The notes under the pieces: generated by a model
Database searches by the model: none
Told to the model about the DNA's origin: nothing
Seen by the model: the letters and a program-made list of their open reading frames with translations, nothing else
Made by a program: the position numbers and the translations under genes
Shown here: one piece after another, positions 53,183 through 64,000 of the stretch
Layout: every line of letters begins with the position of its first letter
Numbering within the stretch: position 1 is the stretch's first letter
NCBI RefSeq assembly: GCF_000092425.1
Contig: NC_014221.1
Coordinates: 3,043,001-3,107,000, forward strand
Direction: 5' to 3'
Length of the DNA stretch: 64,000 nucleotides
DNA from: Truepera radiovictrix DSM 17093
Lineage (GTDB): Bacteria > Deinococcota > Deinococci > Deinococcales > Trueperaceae

Positions 53183-53653
53183 ATGGCTGAGCGCGACACC
53201 CCGACCCCCGCGCCCGACGCGGCCGGCCCCGTAGCGACCGACGAGGTCGCCGGCGCCGGCGGGGTGGTGTTCCGCCCCTCGGGCGAGGTGCTGCTCCTCG
53301 GCCACCGCGAGGGGAGCTGGGTCTTCCCCAAAGGGCACGTCGACCCCGGCGAGAGCCCCCTCGAGGCGGCGCTGCGCGAGGTCGCCGAAGAGGCGGGGGT
53401 GCGCGCGCACTGCCCCGACGAGACGCAACGCGACGAGACGCGCTACGTCAACGCGCGCGGCCAGGCGCGCCGCATCACCTGGTTTCTGCTCCTCACCGAC
53501 GACCGCGCCCCCGCGCTCCGCGAGGCGCTCTTTCCGCGGGGGGGCTTTTTTACCCCCGAGGCCGCCGGCGCCAAGCTGAGTTTCCCCGAAGACCGCGCCC
53601 TTTTGGGGCGGATGCTGCGGCGCTTCGAGGCGCTGCGGCGGGAGGCGCGGTGA
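53183..53653 (+). CDS. Nudix hydrolase
   Basis: The 156-residue protein has a complete Nudix box: G-x5-E-x7-REVAEEAGV in GHVDPGESPLEAALREVAEEAGV-type spacing near residue 53. It splits a nucleoside diphosphate linked to another group; the substrate is unknown (NADH-, ADP-ribose- or Ap4A-type). The next gene starts 4 bp before its stop. Confidence 0.88.
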   Translation: MAERDTPTPAPDAAGPVATDEVAGAGGVVFRPSGEVLLLGHREGSWVFPKGHVDPGESPLEAALREVAEEAGVRAHCPDETQRDETRYVNARGQARRITWFLLLTDDRAPALREALFPRGGFFTPEAAGAKLSFPEDRALLGRMLRRFEALRREAR

Positions 53654-54653
53654 CCGGTGCGCGCGGTACCCTCGGGCCCCTGTCGGGGGGGGCGTGGGTG
53701 CGGCTCCTGTCACAAGCGGGGCTCTCCGGCACGCTGCTGCTAAGCAAGGGGGAGAGAGCCACGCTCTTCGTGCTCGGGGAGGGGCGCGTGCAGGGGTGGG
53801 ACGTCGGCGCCCCCTACGGGCTCGGCGAGGTCGGTGGCCGCTTCGCCTTCTGGCCGCACGCCGAGCGCCCCCAACCGAGCCTCGAGCCCCGCTACCCGAA
53901 AGCGGCGGGGCCGCTGCGCGCGCTCCCCGCGCTTCTCGAAGAGGCGCTCTTAAGCACCGCCGAGCTCAACGTGCGCGCGCTGTTCGCGCGCCTCGCCAAA
54001 GAGGCCTTTAGCGGCGCGCTGGTCTTCGAACGCCCGCACGCGTCGGGGGTCGTCGTGGTGAGCCGGGGGCGACCCGCCGCGGCGGCGCTCGAGGCGCGCG
54101 CGGGGCTGCTCTACGGTCCCGCAGCGCTGCGCCCGCTGCTAGAGGGCGAGGCCGCCGCGCTCTCCCTCTACCCCCTCCCCGAACCCCTCTGCTCGAGCTT
54201 TCTCGCACTGGTGCTGGCCTTTGAGGCGGGGGTGCGGGGGGGGCGCCGCCGGAAGCGGCGACGGGCACCTTGGTCGGCGAAACGGGGTACGCGTTTATGC
54301 GCGGCGGCGAGGTCTACTTGGAGCTCCTCACCCCCCCCGCCTTGGAAAGCGGCTTCGTCCCCGCTTGCGAAGCCCCCCCGAGCCTCCCTTTGCCGAACGA
54401 CCCGACCGGTTGGGAGGGGCGCCGCTACGCCCTCACGCTGCGCGGTCGCGACGCGCTCGACCCCATGACGGAGCTGTCGATGCGCTTTCGCAGCGAGTTC
54501 GGCCGCACCGGTCAGCGCGCCCTCGAGGGGTTTCGCCGCGCCGCGGCCGCCGAAGCCGTCGCCGAGGCGCTCGGCCTCGAGGCGGGAGCGTTTCGCACCC
54601 TTTTGGAGCGCCTCGAAGCCGAGGGGTTCATCCGGCGCCTCGAGGTGCGTTGA
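53650..54653 (+). pseudogene. PATAN/DUF4388-domain gene, frameshifted at a G8 tract
   Basis: Frame 1 (from 53650, GTG) encodes a PATAN-like beginning: LSGGAWVRLLSQAGLSGTLLLS, then a second similar module. At 54236-54243 eight G residues cause a break: downstream family-like sequence (TLVGETGYAFMRGGEVYLELL to a winged-helix-like LLERLEAEGFIRRLE) continues in another frame to 54653. Seven-to-eight changes would not fix it; six or nine G would. PATAN proteins act in gliding or pilus regulation. Sequencing error, slippage switch or true mutation remain possible. Confidence 0.7.
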
Positions 54654-54709
54654 GGGGCTACATGACGCCCCGCTGAAGCGCCTCTCAGCTATCACTGACA
54701 CACCTTGGG

Positions 54710-54715
54710 TATACT
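54710..54715 (+). promoter_or_regulatory. -10 box at the head of the polysaccharide cluster
   Basis: TATACT about 210 nt before the first gene (54927). The long leader contains no gene I can support. Confidence 0.4.
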
Positions 54716-54926
54716 CGCTAGGCTGCGTGCGGGTGCTCGGGCACCGCCGCGCTCCTCCAAAGCCTCCGCATGCACGGCCGCGCCCACAAAAACGCCGCTA
54801 GCGCGCTGAGCGCTAAAGGTGGCGCCCGACGGCCGCGAGACCGTCGCCGGGGTGCGCCCGAACACCTCAACGAAGGGCATCACGAGTTATGACGCACACA
54901 CTGCAAGACCTTCCCGGGGGACGCCG

Positions 54927-56537
54927 GTGACGTCGCCCTCCACGCCACCTCCGGCCGCGCCCCCCGCCGAGGAGGTGTCGCTGCGCGACCTCTACCTGGT
55001 CATCGTGCGCGGTCTGCCGATTATCCTCGGACTCGCGCTGCTCGCTGGCTTCGGCGCGTTTTTGCTCAACGCCAACCGGCAACCGGTCTACCTCGCCGAG
55101 AGCACCGTGCTCGTCACCCCACCCCCCATTCAGATCGGCGGCGGCGACAACCTCAGTTTCAGCCCCGCCTACGAGGTCTCCCTGCAGACGTACGAGACGC
55201 TCGCCTACAGCCAGATGGTCCTGGAAAACGCCGTCGCGCAGACCGACCTCACCCCGCAGACGCTCGCGGGTCTCGGCTCGCTGCGGCAGCTTATCGGCCC
55301 GCAGCGCCCCGACCAGGTGGTCCCCCTCTCGGTCGTCCACCGCGTGCGCAACGCCGACCCCGAGCTCGCCGCGCAGCTTGCCGACGCGTGGGCGCAGAGC
55401 ACCCTCGAGGCCGTGCGCGAGTCGCTGTTCGCCTCGCTCAGCCCGGTCGACGCCACCACCGCCCAGGAGGTCGCGCGGCTCAGCGCCAACGTCGAGGAGG
55501 TCGAGGCGCGCTACCGCGCGTTCGCCGCCGAGGACGAGGGGCCCCAGCTCGAAGCCCAGCTCATCGCGCTGACCCGCGACCTGACCGACGGGCGCGCCCG
55601 CGAGGGGCAGCTGCAGCGGGAGATCGCCGCAGCCGAGGCGCGCATCGCCGCGCTCGAGACGCTGCAAGCAGAAGCCGGTACACCCGCTGCCGCCGACCCC
55701 AACCTCACGGCGACCCTGCTCGAGCTGCTGAGCGCCCAGGTGTCGCTGCGCGAGACCGCGCCGCCGGCCCCGCGCCTCCCCGCCGACCCCTACGGCCCCC
55801 TCAGGGAGGAGCTCGAGGCGCTTTTCGGGGCGCTCGACGTCAGCGCCGAGGAGGCCGCGGCGCTCGCCGAGCTCGCCGCGGCGGTCGACCGCGAGGCCAG
55901 CGACGCGCTCGCCGAAGCGCTCGCGCGCCAGGGCGACGCGCTGCAGCGCGCGCGCCAAGAGGAGGCGGCGCGGCGCTTTCAGGGGGCGCTCGTGCGCTAC
56001 GCGGTGCTCGCGCAAGCGTCGCCCCAAGCGCCGGGGCAGGGCGACGCGGCGCAGGGCAACGACGTGCAGGACGACGCCGCGCAGGCTGACGCGGCGCCGG
56101 CTGACGCCGTCGCTCTGCTTAACAGCGCCGCGTTGCAGACCGAACGCGTGACGCTCGCGGGGCTCGAGGCCGAGCTCGGGGCGCTGCAAGCCGAGCTCGA
56201 GGACTATAGCGAGGCGGCCGCGGAGCTCCGCGGCCGCCTCGCCACGCTCGACCAGGAGCGCAGCCGCCTCACGCGCGAGCTCGACAGCGCGCTGAGCGCC
56301 TACAACACCGTCGCCGAGCTCCAAGCGAGCGTCTCCTACCTCACCGAACTCGCCCCGACGAACGCGCGGATTTTAAGCGAAGCGTCGGTGCCCAGCGCCC
56401 CAGTCGGCCCGCGCCGCGGCTTTAACACCGCCCTCGCCGCCGCTCTGGGCGCGGTGGTCGGGCTCGTCTTCGTCTTTTTGCGCGCCGCCGTGCGGCCGCG
56501 CACCCACACCACGGTCTCAAGAAAGGTTCACGCATGA
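54927..56537 (+). CDS. Wzz-like polysaccharide chain-length regulator / co-polymerase
   Basis: From the GTG at 54927 (GGGGGACGCC upstream) the product is 536 residues: a Pro-rich cytoplasmic start, TM1 (residues ~30-50), a long extracytoplasmic coiled coil of Ala/Glu/Leu repeats, and TM2 near the C-terminus (FNTALAAALGAVVGLVFVF). The LNANRQPVYLAESTVLVTP segment after TM1 is typical of Wzz. It controls polymer length with a Wzy polymerase. The upstream in-frame extension lacks a signal and is not used. Confidence 0.82.
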   Translation: MTSPSTPPPAAPPAEEVSLRDLYLVIVRGLPIILGLALLAGFGAFLLNANRQPVYLAESTVLVTPPPIQIGGGDNLSFSPAYEVSLQTYETLAYSQMVLENAVAQTDLTPQTLAGLGSLRQLIGPQRPDQVVPLSVVHRVRNADPELAAQLADAWAQSTLEAVRESLFASLSPVDATTAQEVARLSANVEEVEARYRAFAAEDEGPQLEAQLIALTRDLTDGRAREGQLQREIAAAEARIAALETLQAEAGTPAAADPNLTATLLELLSAQVSLRETAPPAPRLPADPYGPLREELEALFGALDVSAEEAAALAELAAAVDREASDALAEALARQGDALQRARQEEAARRFQGALVRYAVLAQASPQAPGQGDAAQGNDVQDDAAQADAAPADAVALLNSAALQTERVTLAGLEAELGALQAELEDYSEAAAELRGRLATLDQERSRLTRELDSALSAYNTVAELQASVSYLTELAPTNARILSEASVPSAPVGPRRGFNTALAAALGAVVGLVFVFLRAAVRPRTHTTVSRKVHA

Positions 56538-57889
56538 ACGTCACGATCATCGGCACCGGTTACGTCGGCCTCACCACGGGGGTCGCGCTCGCCTACTTGG
56601 GGCACCGGGTCACCTGCGTCGACAAAAACCCGCGCATCGTCGAGCGCCTCGCCAAAGGTGAGGCGACGATCCACGAACCGGGCCTCGAAGAGCTCTTGCG
56701 GCGCGCCGCGTCGCACCTGCGCTTTCAGACCGCGATTCCCGACCTGAAGGGTCAAGGGGTCGTCTTTATCGCCGTCGGCACCCCCACCAAGCACAACGGC
56801 GACGCCGACTTGCAGTACGTCGACGCCGCCGCCAAAGAGGTCGCCGAACGCATCCAACCGGGCGCTCGGCTCGTGGTGGTCAACAAGTCAACCGTCCCCA
56901 TCGGCAGCGCGCGGCACGTCGAGGGGATTATCCGCCGGAGCCTCGAGGGGCGCGGCACCGAGGCGCAGGTGTGGGTCGCCTCGAACCCCGAGTTTTTGGC
57001 CGAGGGGCGCGCCATGCACGACACCCTCTACCCCGACCGCGTGGTGATCGGCGCCGACGACCCCGCGGCGGTCGGTCTCCTGCACGACCTCTACGCCCCG
57101 CTCCTCGAGCAGACCTTCGCCCCCCCCGTCGAGACCCCGCGCCCCGAGCGCTACGCGCTGCCGCCCCTTATCACCACCACCCCGACCAGCGCCGAGCTGA
57201 CCAAGTACGCCGCCAACGCCTTTTTGGCGACCAAGATCAGCTTTATCAACGAGTTTTCGCGCCTCGCCGAACACGTCGGCGCCGACATCACCGAGGTCGC
57301 GCGGGCGATCGGGCTCGACACCCGCATCGGCCCCAAGTTTTTGCAAGCCGGTATCGGTTGGGGGGGGTCGTGCTTCGGCAAGGATACCCGCGCGATCCTC
57401 GCGACCGCCAAGTCGTACGACTACGCCATGCCGATCGTCGAGTCGGCGATCTTGGTCAATGAGCGCCAGCGCCTGCACGTCATCGACAAGCTGCAGCGGC
57501 ACCTCAAGGTGCTGCGCGGCACCACGGTCGGGCTTTTGGGCCTCGCGTTTAAAGGCAACACCGACGACCTGCGCGACGCCCCGGCTCTGACCCTGATCGA
57601 GCACCTGCATGAGCGCGGCGCGGTCATCAAGGTGCACGACCCCGTGGCGATGGACAACGCCAGGCGGCTCTACCCGGAGCTGCCGGTCACGTACTGCTGC
57701 GATCCCGAGGCGCTCGCTGCGGGCTGCGACGCGCTCGTGGTGGTGACCGACTGGCCGGAGTACACGCGCTTGCCACTAGGGGCGATGAAAGCGCGTATGA
57801 AAGGGGAGCTTCTGCTCGACGCGCGCAACCTGCTCAACCCCGAGAGCGCGCGGGAGGCGGGGCTCACCTACGTCGGCATCGGCCGCTAA
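56534..57889 (+). CDS. ugd: UDP-glucose 6-dehydrogenase
   Basis: The 451-residue enzyme has the NAD site NVTIIGTGYVGLTTGVALAYLGH, VGTPTKHNGDADLQYV, NPEFLAEGRA, and the catalytic Cys in GGSCFGKDT. It makes UDP-glucuronate, so the polymer probably contains an acidic sugar. The ATG overlaps the wzz-like stop (ATGA), showing coupling. Confidence 0.96.
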   Translation: MNVTIIGTGYVGLTTGVALAYLGHRVTCVDKNPRIVERLAKGEATIHEPGLEELLRRAASHLRFQTAIPDLKGQGVVFIAVGTPTKHNGDADLQYVDAAAKEVAERIQPGARLVVVNKSTVPIGSARHVEGIIRRSLEGRGTEAQVWVASNPEFLAEGRAMHDTLYPDRVVIGADDPAAVGLLHDLYAPLLEQTFAPPVETPRPERYALPPLITTTPTSAELTKYAANAFLATKISFINEFSRLAEHVGADITEVARAIGLDTRIGPKFLQAGIGWGGSCFGKDTRAILATAKSYDYAMPIVESAILVNERQRLHVIDKLQRHLKVLRGTTVGLLGLAFKGNTDDLRDAPALTLIEHLHERGAVIKVHDPVAMDNARRLYPELPVTYCCDPEALAAGCDALVVVTDWPEYTRLPLGAMKARMKGELLLDARNLLNPESAREAGLTYVGIGR

Positions 57890-57904
57890 GCGGAGGCCAG
57901 GGCG

Positions 57905-58828
57905 TTGACGCCGGCGCCGCCCGCCTACCCCCTCGTCTACATCGTCCTCGTCAACTGGAACGGTTGGCGCGACACGGACGCGTGCCTAGCGTCGCTCAAG
58001 GCGCTCGACTACCCCAACGCCCGCGTGGTGGTGGTCGACAACGCCTCGACCGACGGCTCGGTCGCGGAGCTGCAGCGGCGTCACCCCGACCTGACGCTGC
58101 TGCCAAGCGGCGCCAACCTGGGCTTCGCGGGCGGCAACAACGTCGGGTTGCGCTACGCCCTTGAGCAGGGCGCCGACTACGTGTGGCTGCTGAACAACGA
58201 CACCTTGGTCGAACCGGACGCCTTGACGCACCTCGTCGCGCGCGCGCAGGCGGGCGCTGCGGGGCTGCCGGTCGGGCTCTGCGGTTCGACCCTGATCTAT
58301 GAGAGCCGGCGCGACACGGTGCAGGCGCTCGGCGGCGCGCGTTACAACCGCTGGTGGGGGACGGTCGCGCACATCGGGCGCCACAGGCCGCGGGAGCTGC
58401 CCATCGACGCCGCGGCGGTCGAGCGGCAGCTCGACTACCTCATCGGCGCTTCGATGCTCGTGTCCAGGCCCTTTCTCGAGACCATTGGGCTGATGCAGGA
58501 GGACTACTTTCTCTACTTCGAGGAGCTCGACTGGGCGGTGCGCGCGCGCGGGCGCTTCGCGCTGGCGTACGCGCCCCAAAGCGTCGTCTACCACAAGGAG
58601 GGCGCGAGCATCGGCGGCAACGACCGGGCGCGCGCGGCCAAGAGCTTTACGGCCGACCGCTACGCGCTCCAAAACCGCGTCCGCTTTACCCGCCGGTTTT
58701 ACCCGTACGCCCTGCCGACCGTATACTTGGGGTTGGGCGTCGCCCTTATCAACCGCGTCCGCCGCCGCCAGTGGGACCGGGTGGGTTTGATCGCGCGTAT
58801 CCTGCTGCGCGGCGGCGAGATCGTTTAG
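57905..58828 (+). CDS. GT2 glycosyltransferase (rhamnosyltransferase-like)
   Basis: The 307-residue enzyme has VYIVLVNWNGWRDTDACLASL, VVDNASTDGS, LNNDTLVEPDAL (metal motif DD-like ND), GASMLVSRPF, and FLYFEELDWAVRARG, the layout of the WbbL/rhamnosyltransferase branch. TTG start, with GGAGG nearby. It could use the GDP-D-rhamnose made by gmd/rmd, although WbbL-type enzymes normally use dTDP-rhamnose. Confidence 0.85.
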   Translation: MTPAPPAYPLVYIVLVNWNGWRDTDACLASLKALDYPNARVVVVDNASTDGSVAELQRRHPDLTLLPSGANLGFAGGNNVGLRYALEQGADYVWLLNNDTLVEPDALTHLVARAQAGAAGLPVGLCGSTLIYESRRDTVQALGGARYNRWWGTVAHIGRHRPRELPIDAAAVERQLDYLIGASMLVSRPFLETIGLMQEDYFLYFEELDWAVRARGRFALAYAPQSVVYHKEGASIGGNDRARAAKSFTADRYALQNRVRFTRRFYPYALPTVYLGLGVALINRVRRRQWDRVGLIARILLRGGEIV

Positions 58829-58850
58829 GGCGCAAAGGGGTTGGAGCGAC

Positions 58851-60245
58851 ATGTGGGGAGAGCAGATGGCACAGATCGTTCGGGTGCACCGCCGCAGCGC
58901 GGGCGCGCCGGTGGGGGTGGCGAGCGCGTGGGCGCGCGCCGGACGCGCGCCACTCGTCGCTGCAGCGGTGCTCGCCCTCGCCCTCCTCTACTCGTTTCCG
59001 TGGCTGCGGATCCCCGACGTCCTCGGCGTGCCGCTCCCCTTTCAGCGCCTGATCGCCTGGTGCGGTCTCGCCGCCCTTGGCGTGCGCGTCGCGCTGCAAG
59101 GGCGCTTTCGCGCGAACGCGGCGGCGCGCCTCTACCTGGGCGTCGCGGCGCTGTTTTTTATCGTGTTGGGTTTTTCGACGTGGGTCAACATGACGCGCAG
59201 CGAGGTGTTTCACACCCTGCGCTACGCGAGCGAGATGTCGAAGTACGTGGCGGTCTTCGGTACCGGATTTCTGGTGTACTACGCGCTCGAGCACGGCCTT
59301 GTCAAGGTCGTCTGGCTCGAGCGGCTGCTCCTCGTGTCGGGCGCGTTGTCGATCGCTTTTGCCTACCTCTTCCTCTTCCTCTACTGGGCGGGGTTTCGTT
59401 CGACCAACGAGATCCTGACCAACTCCTTTGGCGGCGCGCTGGGCGTCTGGCCGACCGCCTCGTTTCTCCCGCGGCTCGCCGGGACGACCGCCGAACCGCA
59501 GCAGCTCTCGGTCATCTTTAACACGGCGCTGATGCTGATGCTAAGCCGCACCTACGTGCGCCGCTGGTGGCCGGTCGCGCTCGCCGGGCTGCTCGTGCTC
59601 GTGCTGTCGCAGTCGAAGTTCGCGCTTATCTCGCTGGTCGCTATCGCGCTCTTTGTCGACGCCACGTATAAACGCCACCGCTTCGTCTTCGCCGCGCTCG
59701 TGGTGCTCATCATCCCGCCGGGGCTCAACTTGTTAAGCACGCTCCCCGTCTTTCGCACGACCTTAAACCAGGGGCTCGAGGCCCAGGCGTTTACCGACCG
59801 GCTCGAAAACCTGGGGATCTTGGCCGCGATCATCCGGAGCAACCCACTCGAAGGCATCGGTATCGGGCAGTACGGCGTCTACCGCGGCGCGCTCTTGTTT
59901 AACGACCCCTTCGACAACCCCAACTACAACGCCGGCAACGACCTATTCACCATCTTCGCCGAGGCGGGGATGTTCGGCTTTTTCTTGATCGCGCTCCTTT
60001 TCGGGGCGCTGTTCGGCAAGTTCGTAGGGGTGCTGCCGCGCCTGCGGGGGCAGCAGCGAGAGAGCTACCTCGCGGTGCTCATCGGCGCCGTGACGATCTT
60101 TTTAAACATGCTGATCGGCTACGCCTTTTTGCACGCCTTTTTCTGGGTCAACTTGGGGATGCTCCTCTACCTCTACCGCGCTTGGGGGTGGCGCCCCGAC
60201 CCGGCCCCAACGTCGCTGTCCGCACCCCCTCGAGGTCACCTCTAA
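58851..60245 (+). CDS. O-antigen polymerase/ligase-like membrane protein (Wzy-like)
   Basis: The 464-residue protein has ten to twelve hydrophobic segments and, near residue 330, the periplasmic loop NPLEGIGIGQYGVYRG typical of the O-antigen ligase/polymerase domain. Its place next to a Wzz-like gene suggests a polymerase. GGAGCGAC precedes the ATG. Confidence 0.78.
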   Translation: MWGEQMAQIVRVHRRSAGAPVGVASAWARAGRAPLVAAAVLALALLYSFPWLRIPDVLGVPLPFQRLIAWCGLAALGVRVALQGRFRANAAARLYLGVAALFFIVLGFSTWVNMTRSEVFHTLRYASEMSKYVAVFGTGFLVYYALEHGLVKVVWLERLLLVSGALSIAFAYLFLFLYWAGFRSTNEILTNSFGGALGVWPTASFLPRLAGTTAEPQQLSVIFNTALMLMLSRTYVRRWWPVALAGLLVLVLSQSKFALISLVAIALFVDATYKRHRFVFAALVVLIIPPGLNLLSTLPVFRTTLNQGLEAQAFTDRLENLGILAAIIRSNPLEGIGIGQYGVYRGALLFNDPFDNPNYNAGNDLFTIFAEAGMFGFFLIALLFGALFGKFVGVLPRLRGQQRESYLAVLIGAVTIFLNMLIGYAFLHAFFWVNLGMLLYLYRAWGWRPDPAPTSLSAPPRGHL

Positions 60246-60247
60246 GG

Positions 60248-61306
60248 ATGCCGCCGCTTTTCGTCAACGCCCGCTTTTTGACCCAACCCATGACCGGCGT
60301 GCAGCGCTACGCCGCCGAGGTCGCCAGGCGCCTTAAACGCGCGCGCCCCGCGACGCGCTTTTTGGTCCCTCGCAACGTGCTCCACACGGGTCTCGCCGAC
60401 GAGCTCGGCGCCGAGGTCACGGGGCGCCTCACCGGGCACGCCTGGGAGCAGCTCGAGCTCCCCTTCTACACCCGCGGCGGCGGTCTCCTGAGCCTCTGCA
60501 ACACGGGCCCCCTGCTAAAGCGCCGCCAGGTCGTCACGCTCCACGACGCGGCGGCTTTTGCCATCCCCGAAGCCTACGCGCTCGCCTTTCGGAGCTGGTA
60601 CAAGGTGCTCTTCGTCGGGCTCGGGCGCGCGGCGCGGGGCGTGCTGACCGACTCGCACTTTTCCGCCGCCGAGCTGCAACACTACGCGCACGTTCCCAAG
60701 CACAAGCTCCGCGTCGTGTATCTGGGCAAAGAGCACCTCTTGCAGACCCCGCCCGACCCCGCGGTCTTGACCCGTCACCACCTGACGCGCCCCTTTGTGC
60801 TCGCCGTCAGCAGTTTGAGCCCGCACAAAAACTTCGGCGCCGTGGTGCGGGCGCTCGAGCACCTCGGTGAGACCCCCTTCGACACGGTCATCGCGGGCGG
60901 CATAAGCCCGCGCGTCCACGCCCGCACCGCGCAGCTCCCCGCCAGCATCAAACACGTCGGTTACGTCAGCGACGGCGAGCTGCGCGCGCTCTACGAGGGG
61001 GCGAGCGCCTTTATCCACCCCGCCCTCTACGAGGGGTTCGGCCTCCCCCCCTTGGAGGCGATGGCGTTGGGTTGCCCCGTGATCGTCTCCAAGGCCGCCT
61101 CGCTGCCGGAGGTGTGCGGCGACGCGGCGCTCTACTTCGATCCACACGACCCGAGCGACTTAGCTGATAAGATTCGGCAGCTTATGCAAGACGCGCCCCT
61201 GCAGGCGCGCTTGCGCCACGAGGGGCCGGTGCAAGCCGCGCGCTTTAGCTGGGAGCGCTGCGCCGACGAGGTGCTCAGCTTCGCCGAGAGCGCCCTCGCC
61301 CCCTGA
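60248..61306 (+). CDS. GT4 glycosyltransferase
   Basis: The 352-residue enzyme has [19 protein letters not shown] at the start and the GT4 donor site [28 protein letters not shown] with Glu and Pro residues for a nucleotide sugar. [29 protein letters not shown] is the family block. I chose the ATG at 60248 (TAAGG upstream) just after the Wzy-like stop. Acceptor unknown; GDP-mannose-type donors are common in this group. Confidence 0.87.
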   Translation: MPPLFVNARFLTQPMTGVQRYAAEVARRLKRARPATRFLVPRNVLHTGLADELGAEVTGRLTGHAWEQLELPFYTRGGGLLSLCNTGPLLKRRQVVTLHDAAAFAIPEAYALAFRSWYKVLFVGLGRAARGVLTDSHFSAAELQHYAHVPKHKLRVVYLGKEHLLQTPPDPAVLTRHHLTRPFVLAVSSLSPHKNFGAVVRALEHLGETPFDTVIAGGISPRVHARTAQLPASIKHVGYVSDGELRALYEGASAFIHPALYEGFGLPPLEAMALGCPVIVSKAASLPEVCGDAALYFDPHDPSDLADKIRQLMQDAPLQARLRHEGPVQAARFSWERCADEVLSFAESALAP

Positions 61307-61429
61307 CGTCAGGGCGCAGGGGCTCGCCGCCGAGAGGTCGCGGGTGGCCGCTCGGGAGCGCTTTTCGCTGGCTGCCGGAGCAGCTTTGCACGGGGCGCCG
61401 TACGCGCCGACCAAGACCTGCTAGGGTAA

Positions 61430-63318
<1,889 letters not shown>

Positions 63319-63332
<14 letters not shown>

Positions 63333-64000
63333 GGCGGCGCGCGTCGCCATCGTTCACGACTGGCTCACGGTCTACGCGGGGGCCGAACGGGTTTTAGAGC
63401 AGATGCTGCTGGCGCTCCCGCAGGCCGACCTCTACAGCCTGGTCGACTTTGTGCCCGAGGACGCGCGCGGCTTTCTCGGCGGGCGGCGCGCCCGAACCTC
63501 GTTTCTCCAACGCCTGCCGCGCGCGCGGACGCACTACCGCAGCTATTTGCCGCTCATGCCGCTAGCGGTCGAGCAGTTCGACCTCTCGGGCTACGACCTG
63601 GTGATCTCGAGCTCGCACGCGGTCGCTAAAGGGGTCCTCACGGGCCCCGATCAGCTGCACCTATGCATTTGCTACTCGCCGATCCGCTACGCCTGGGACC
63701 TGCAGCACCAGTACCTGGAGGAGTCGGGCCTGACGCGCGGCGTCAAGGGGGCGGCGGCGCGCCTGCTGCTCCACTACGTCCGGCTCTGGGACGCGCGCAC
63801 GGCAAACGGCGTGGACGACTTTATCGCCATCTCCGGCTTTATCGCGCGGCGCATCCAGAAGGTCTACCGCCGCGACGCGACGGTCATCTACCCGCCGGTC
63901 GACACGGACGGGTTTGCGCTCCGCCCCGACAAGGAGGACTTCTACCTCACCGCCTCGCGCCTGGTCCCCTACAAAAAGATCGACCTCATCGTCGAGGCGT
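63319..64000 (+). CDS. GT4 glycosyltransferase (WbaZ/mannosyltransferase-like), 3' end outside window
   Basis: About 227 residues are visible: [26 protein letters not shown] at the N-terminus, [11 protein letters not shown], and [11 protein letters not shown], typical of WbaZ-like mannosyltransferases, reaching the donor-binding start ([15 protein letters not shown]). The ATG overlaps the end of rmd by 14 bp. The gene runs off the window. Confidence 0.86.

Overview
The window is GC-rich, tightly packed bacterial chromosome and looks like Deinococcota, most probably a Truepera-type organism. The reasons are a homoisocitrate dehydrogenase very like the Thermus lysine-biosynthesis enzyme, a caa3-type cytochrome oxidase operon, PLP synthase PdxS, and many start codons only 5-7 nt after a -10-like TANNNT box, the leaderless arrangement common in this phylum. 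The assignment is inferred from remembered family sequences, not from a search.

Layout. 1-2.7 kb: end of a zinc-ribbon protein, a DegV protein and ComM. 2.7-9.1 kb: caa3 cytochrome oxidase operon (subunits II, I, III, a subunit IV fused to cytochrome c, and CtaG). 9.1-12.4 kb: a lipoprotein, a HAD hydrolase, small envelope proteins and pdxS. 12.5-13.9 kb: an AT-rich HEPN-motif gene that looks acquired. 14-18.6 kb: tryptophan genes trpE, trpG and trpD (minus strand), interrupted by a four-helix-bundle gene and a glycosyltransferase, with a possible Trp-containing leader peptide. 18.6-26.7 kb: a VapBC-like pair, fabI, a sirtuin, a CorC-like protein, two deoxynucleoside kinases and murE. 26.8-30.1 kb: an algF/algI/algJ-like O-acetylation operon. 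30.3-32 kb: pyrimidine-nucleoside phosphorylase and a JAMM peptidase.

32-42.7 kb is the accessory region and the most interesting part. It holds two copies of a two-gene module, an HExxH lipoprotein metalloprotease followed by a small two-cysteine lipoprotein, plus a third, broken small-lipoprotein copy. Both protease genes carry a (TATG)n tetranucleotide repeat within their first codons. With 4 units one copy is in frame; with 6 units the other is out of frame with its conserved ATG, so this looks like a phase-variation locus. Both share a promoter-proximal TTAAG-N6-TTAAG element at nearly fixed distance from a TACACT box. The third copy is split by an IS701-like element that is itself interrupted by an IS3-family element. 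The IS3 transposase gene contains two copies, in opposite orientation, of a 39-42 nt element that folds as a double hairpin closed by an outer stem, with compensatory base changes. An IS5-like element with an in-frame nonsense codon separates the second module from moeB and hicd.

42.8-54.7 kb: ftsX with a degenerate LytM/EnvC-like partner, a short adenylate-cyclase/ATPase protein, a PLP-dependent dehydratase, a YhcB/ZapG-like protein, guanine deaminase, an N-acetylmuramoyl-L-alanine amidase, a Nudix hydrolase and a PATAN/DUF4388 gene frameshifted at a G8 tract. 54.9-64 kb: an exopolysaccharide cluster (Wzz-like protein, ugd, glycosyltransferases, a Wzy/ligase-like membrane protein, gmd and rmd for GDP-D-rhamnose), running off the right edge. 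The O-acetylation operon at 27-30 kb could modify this polymer.
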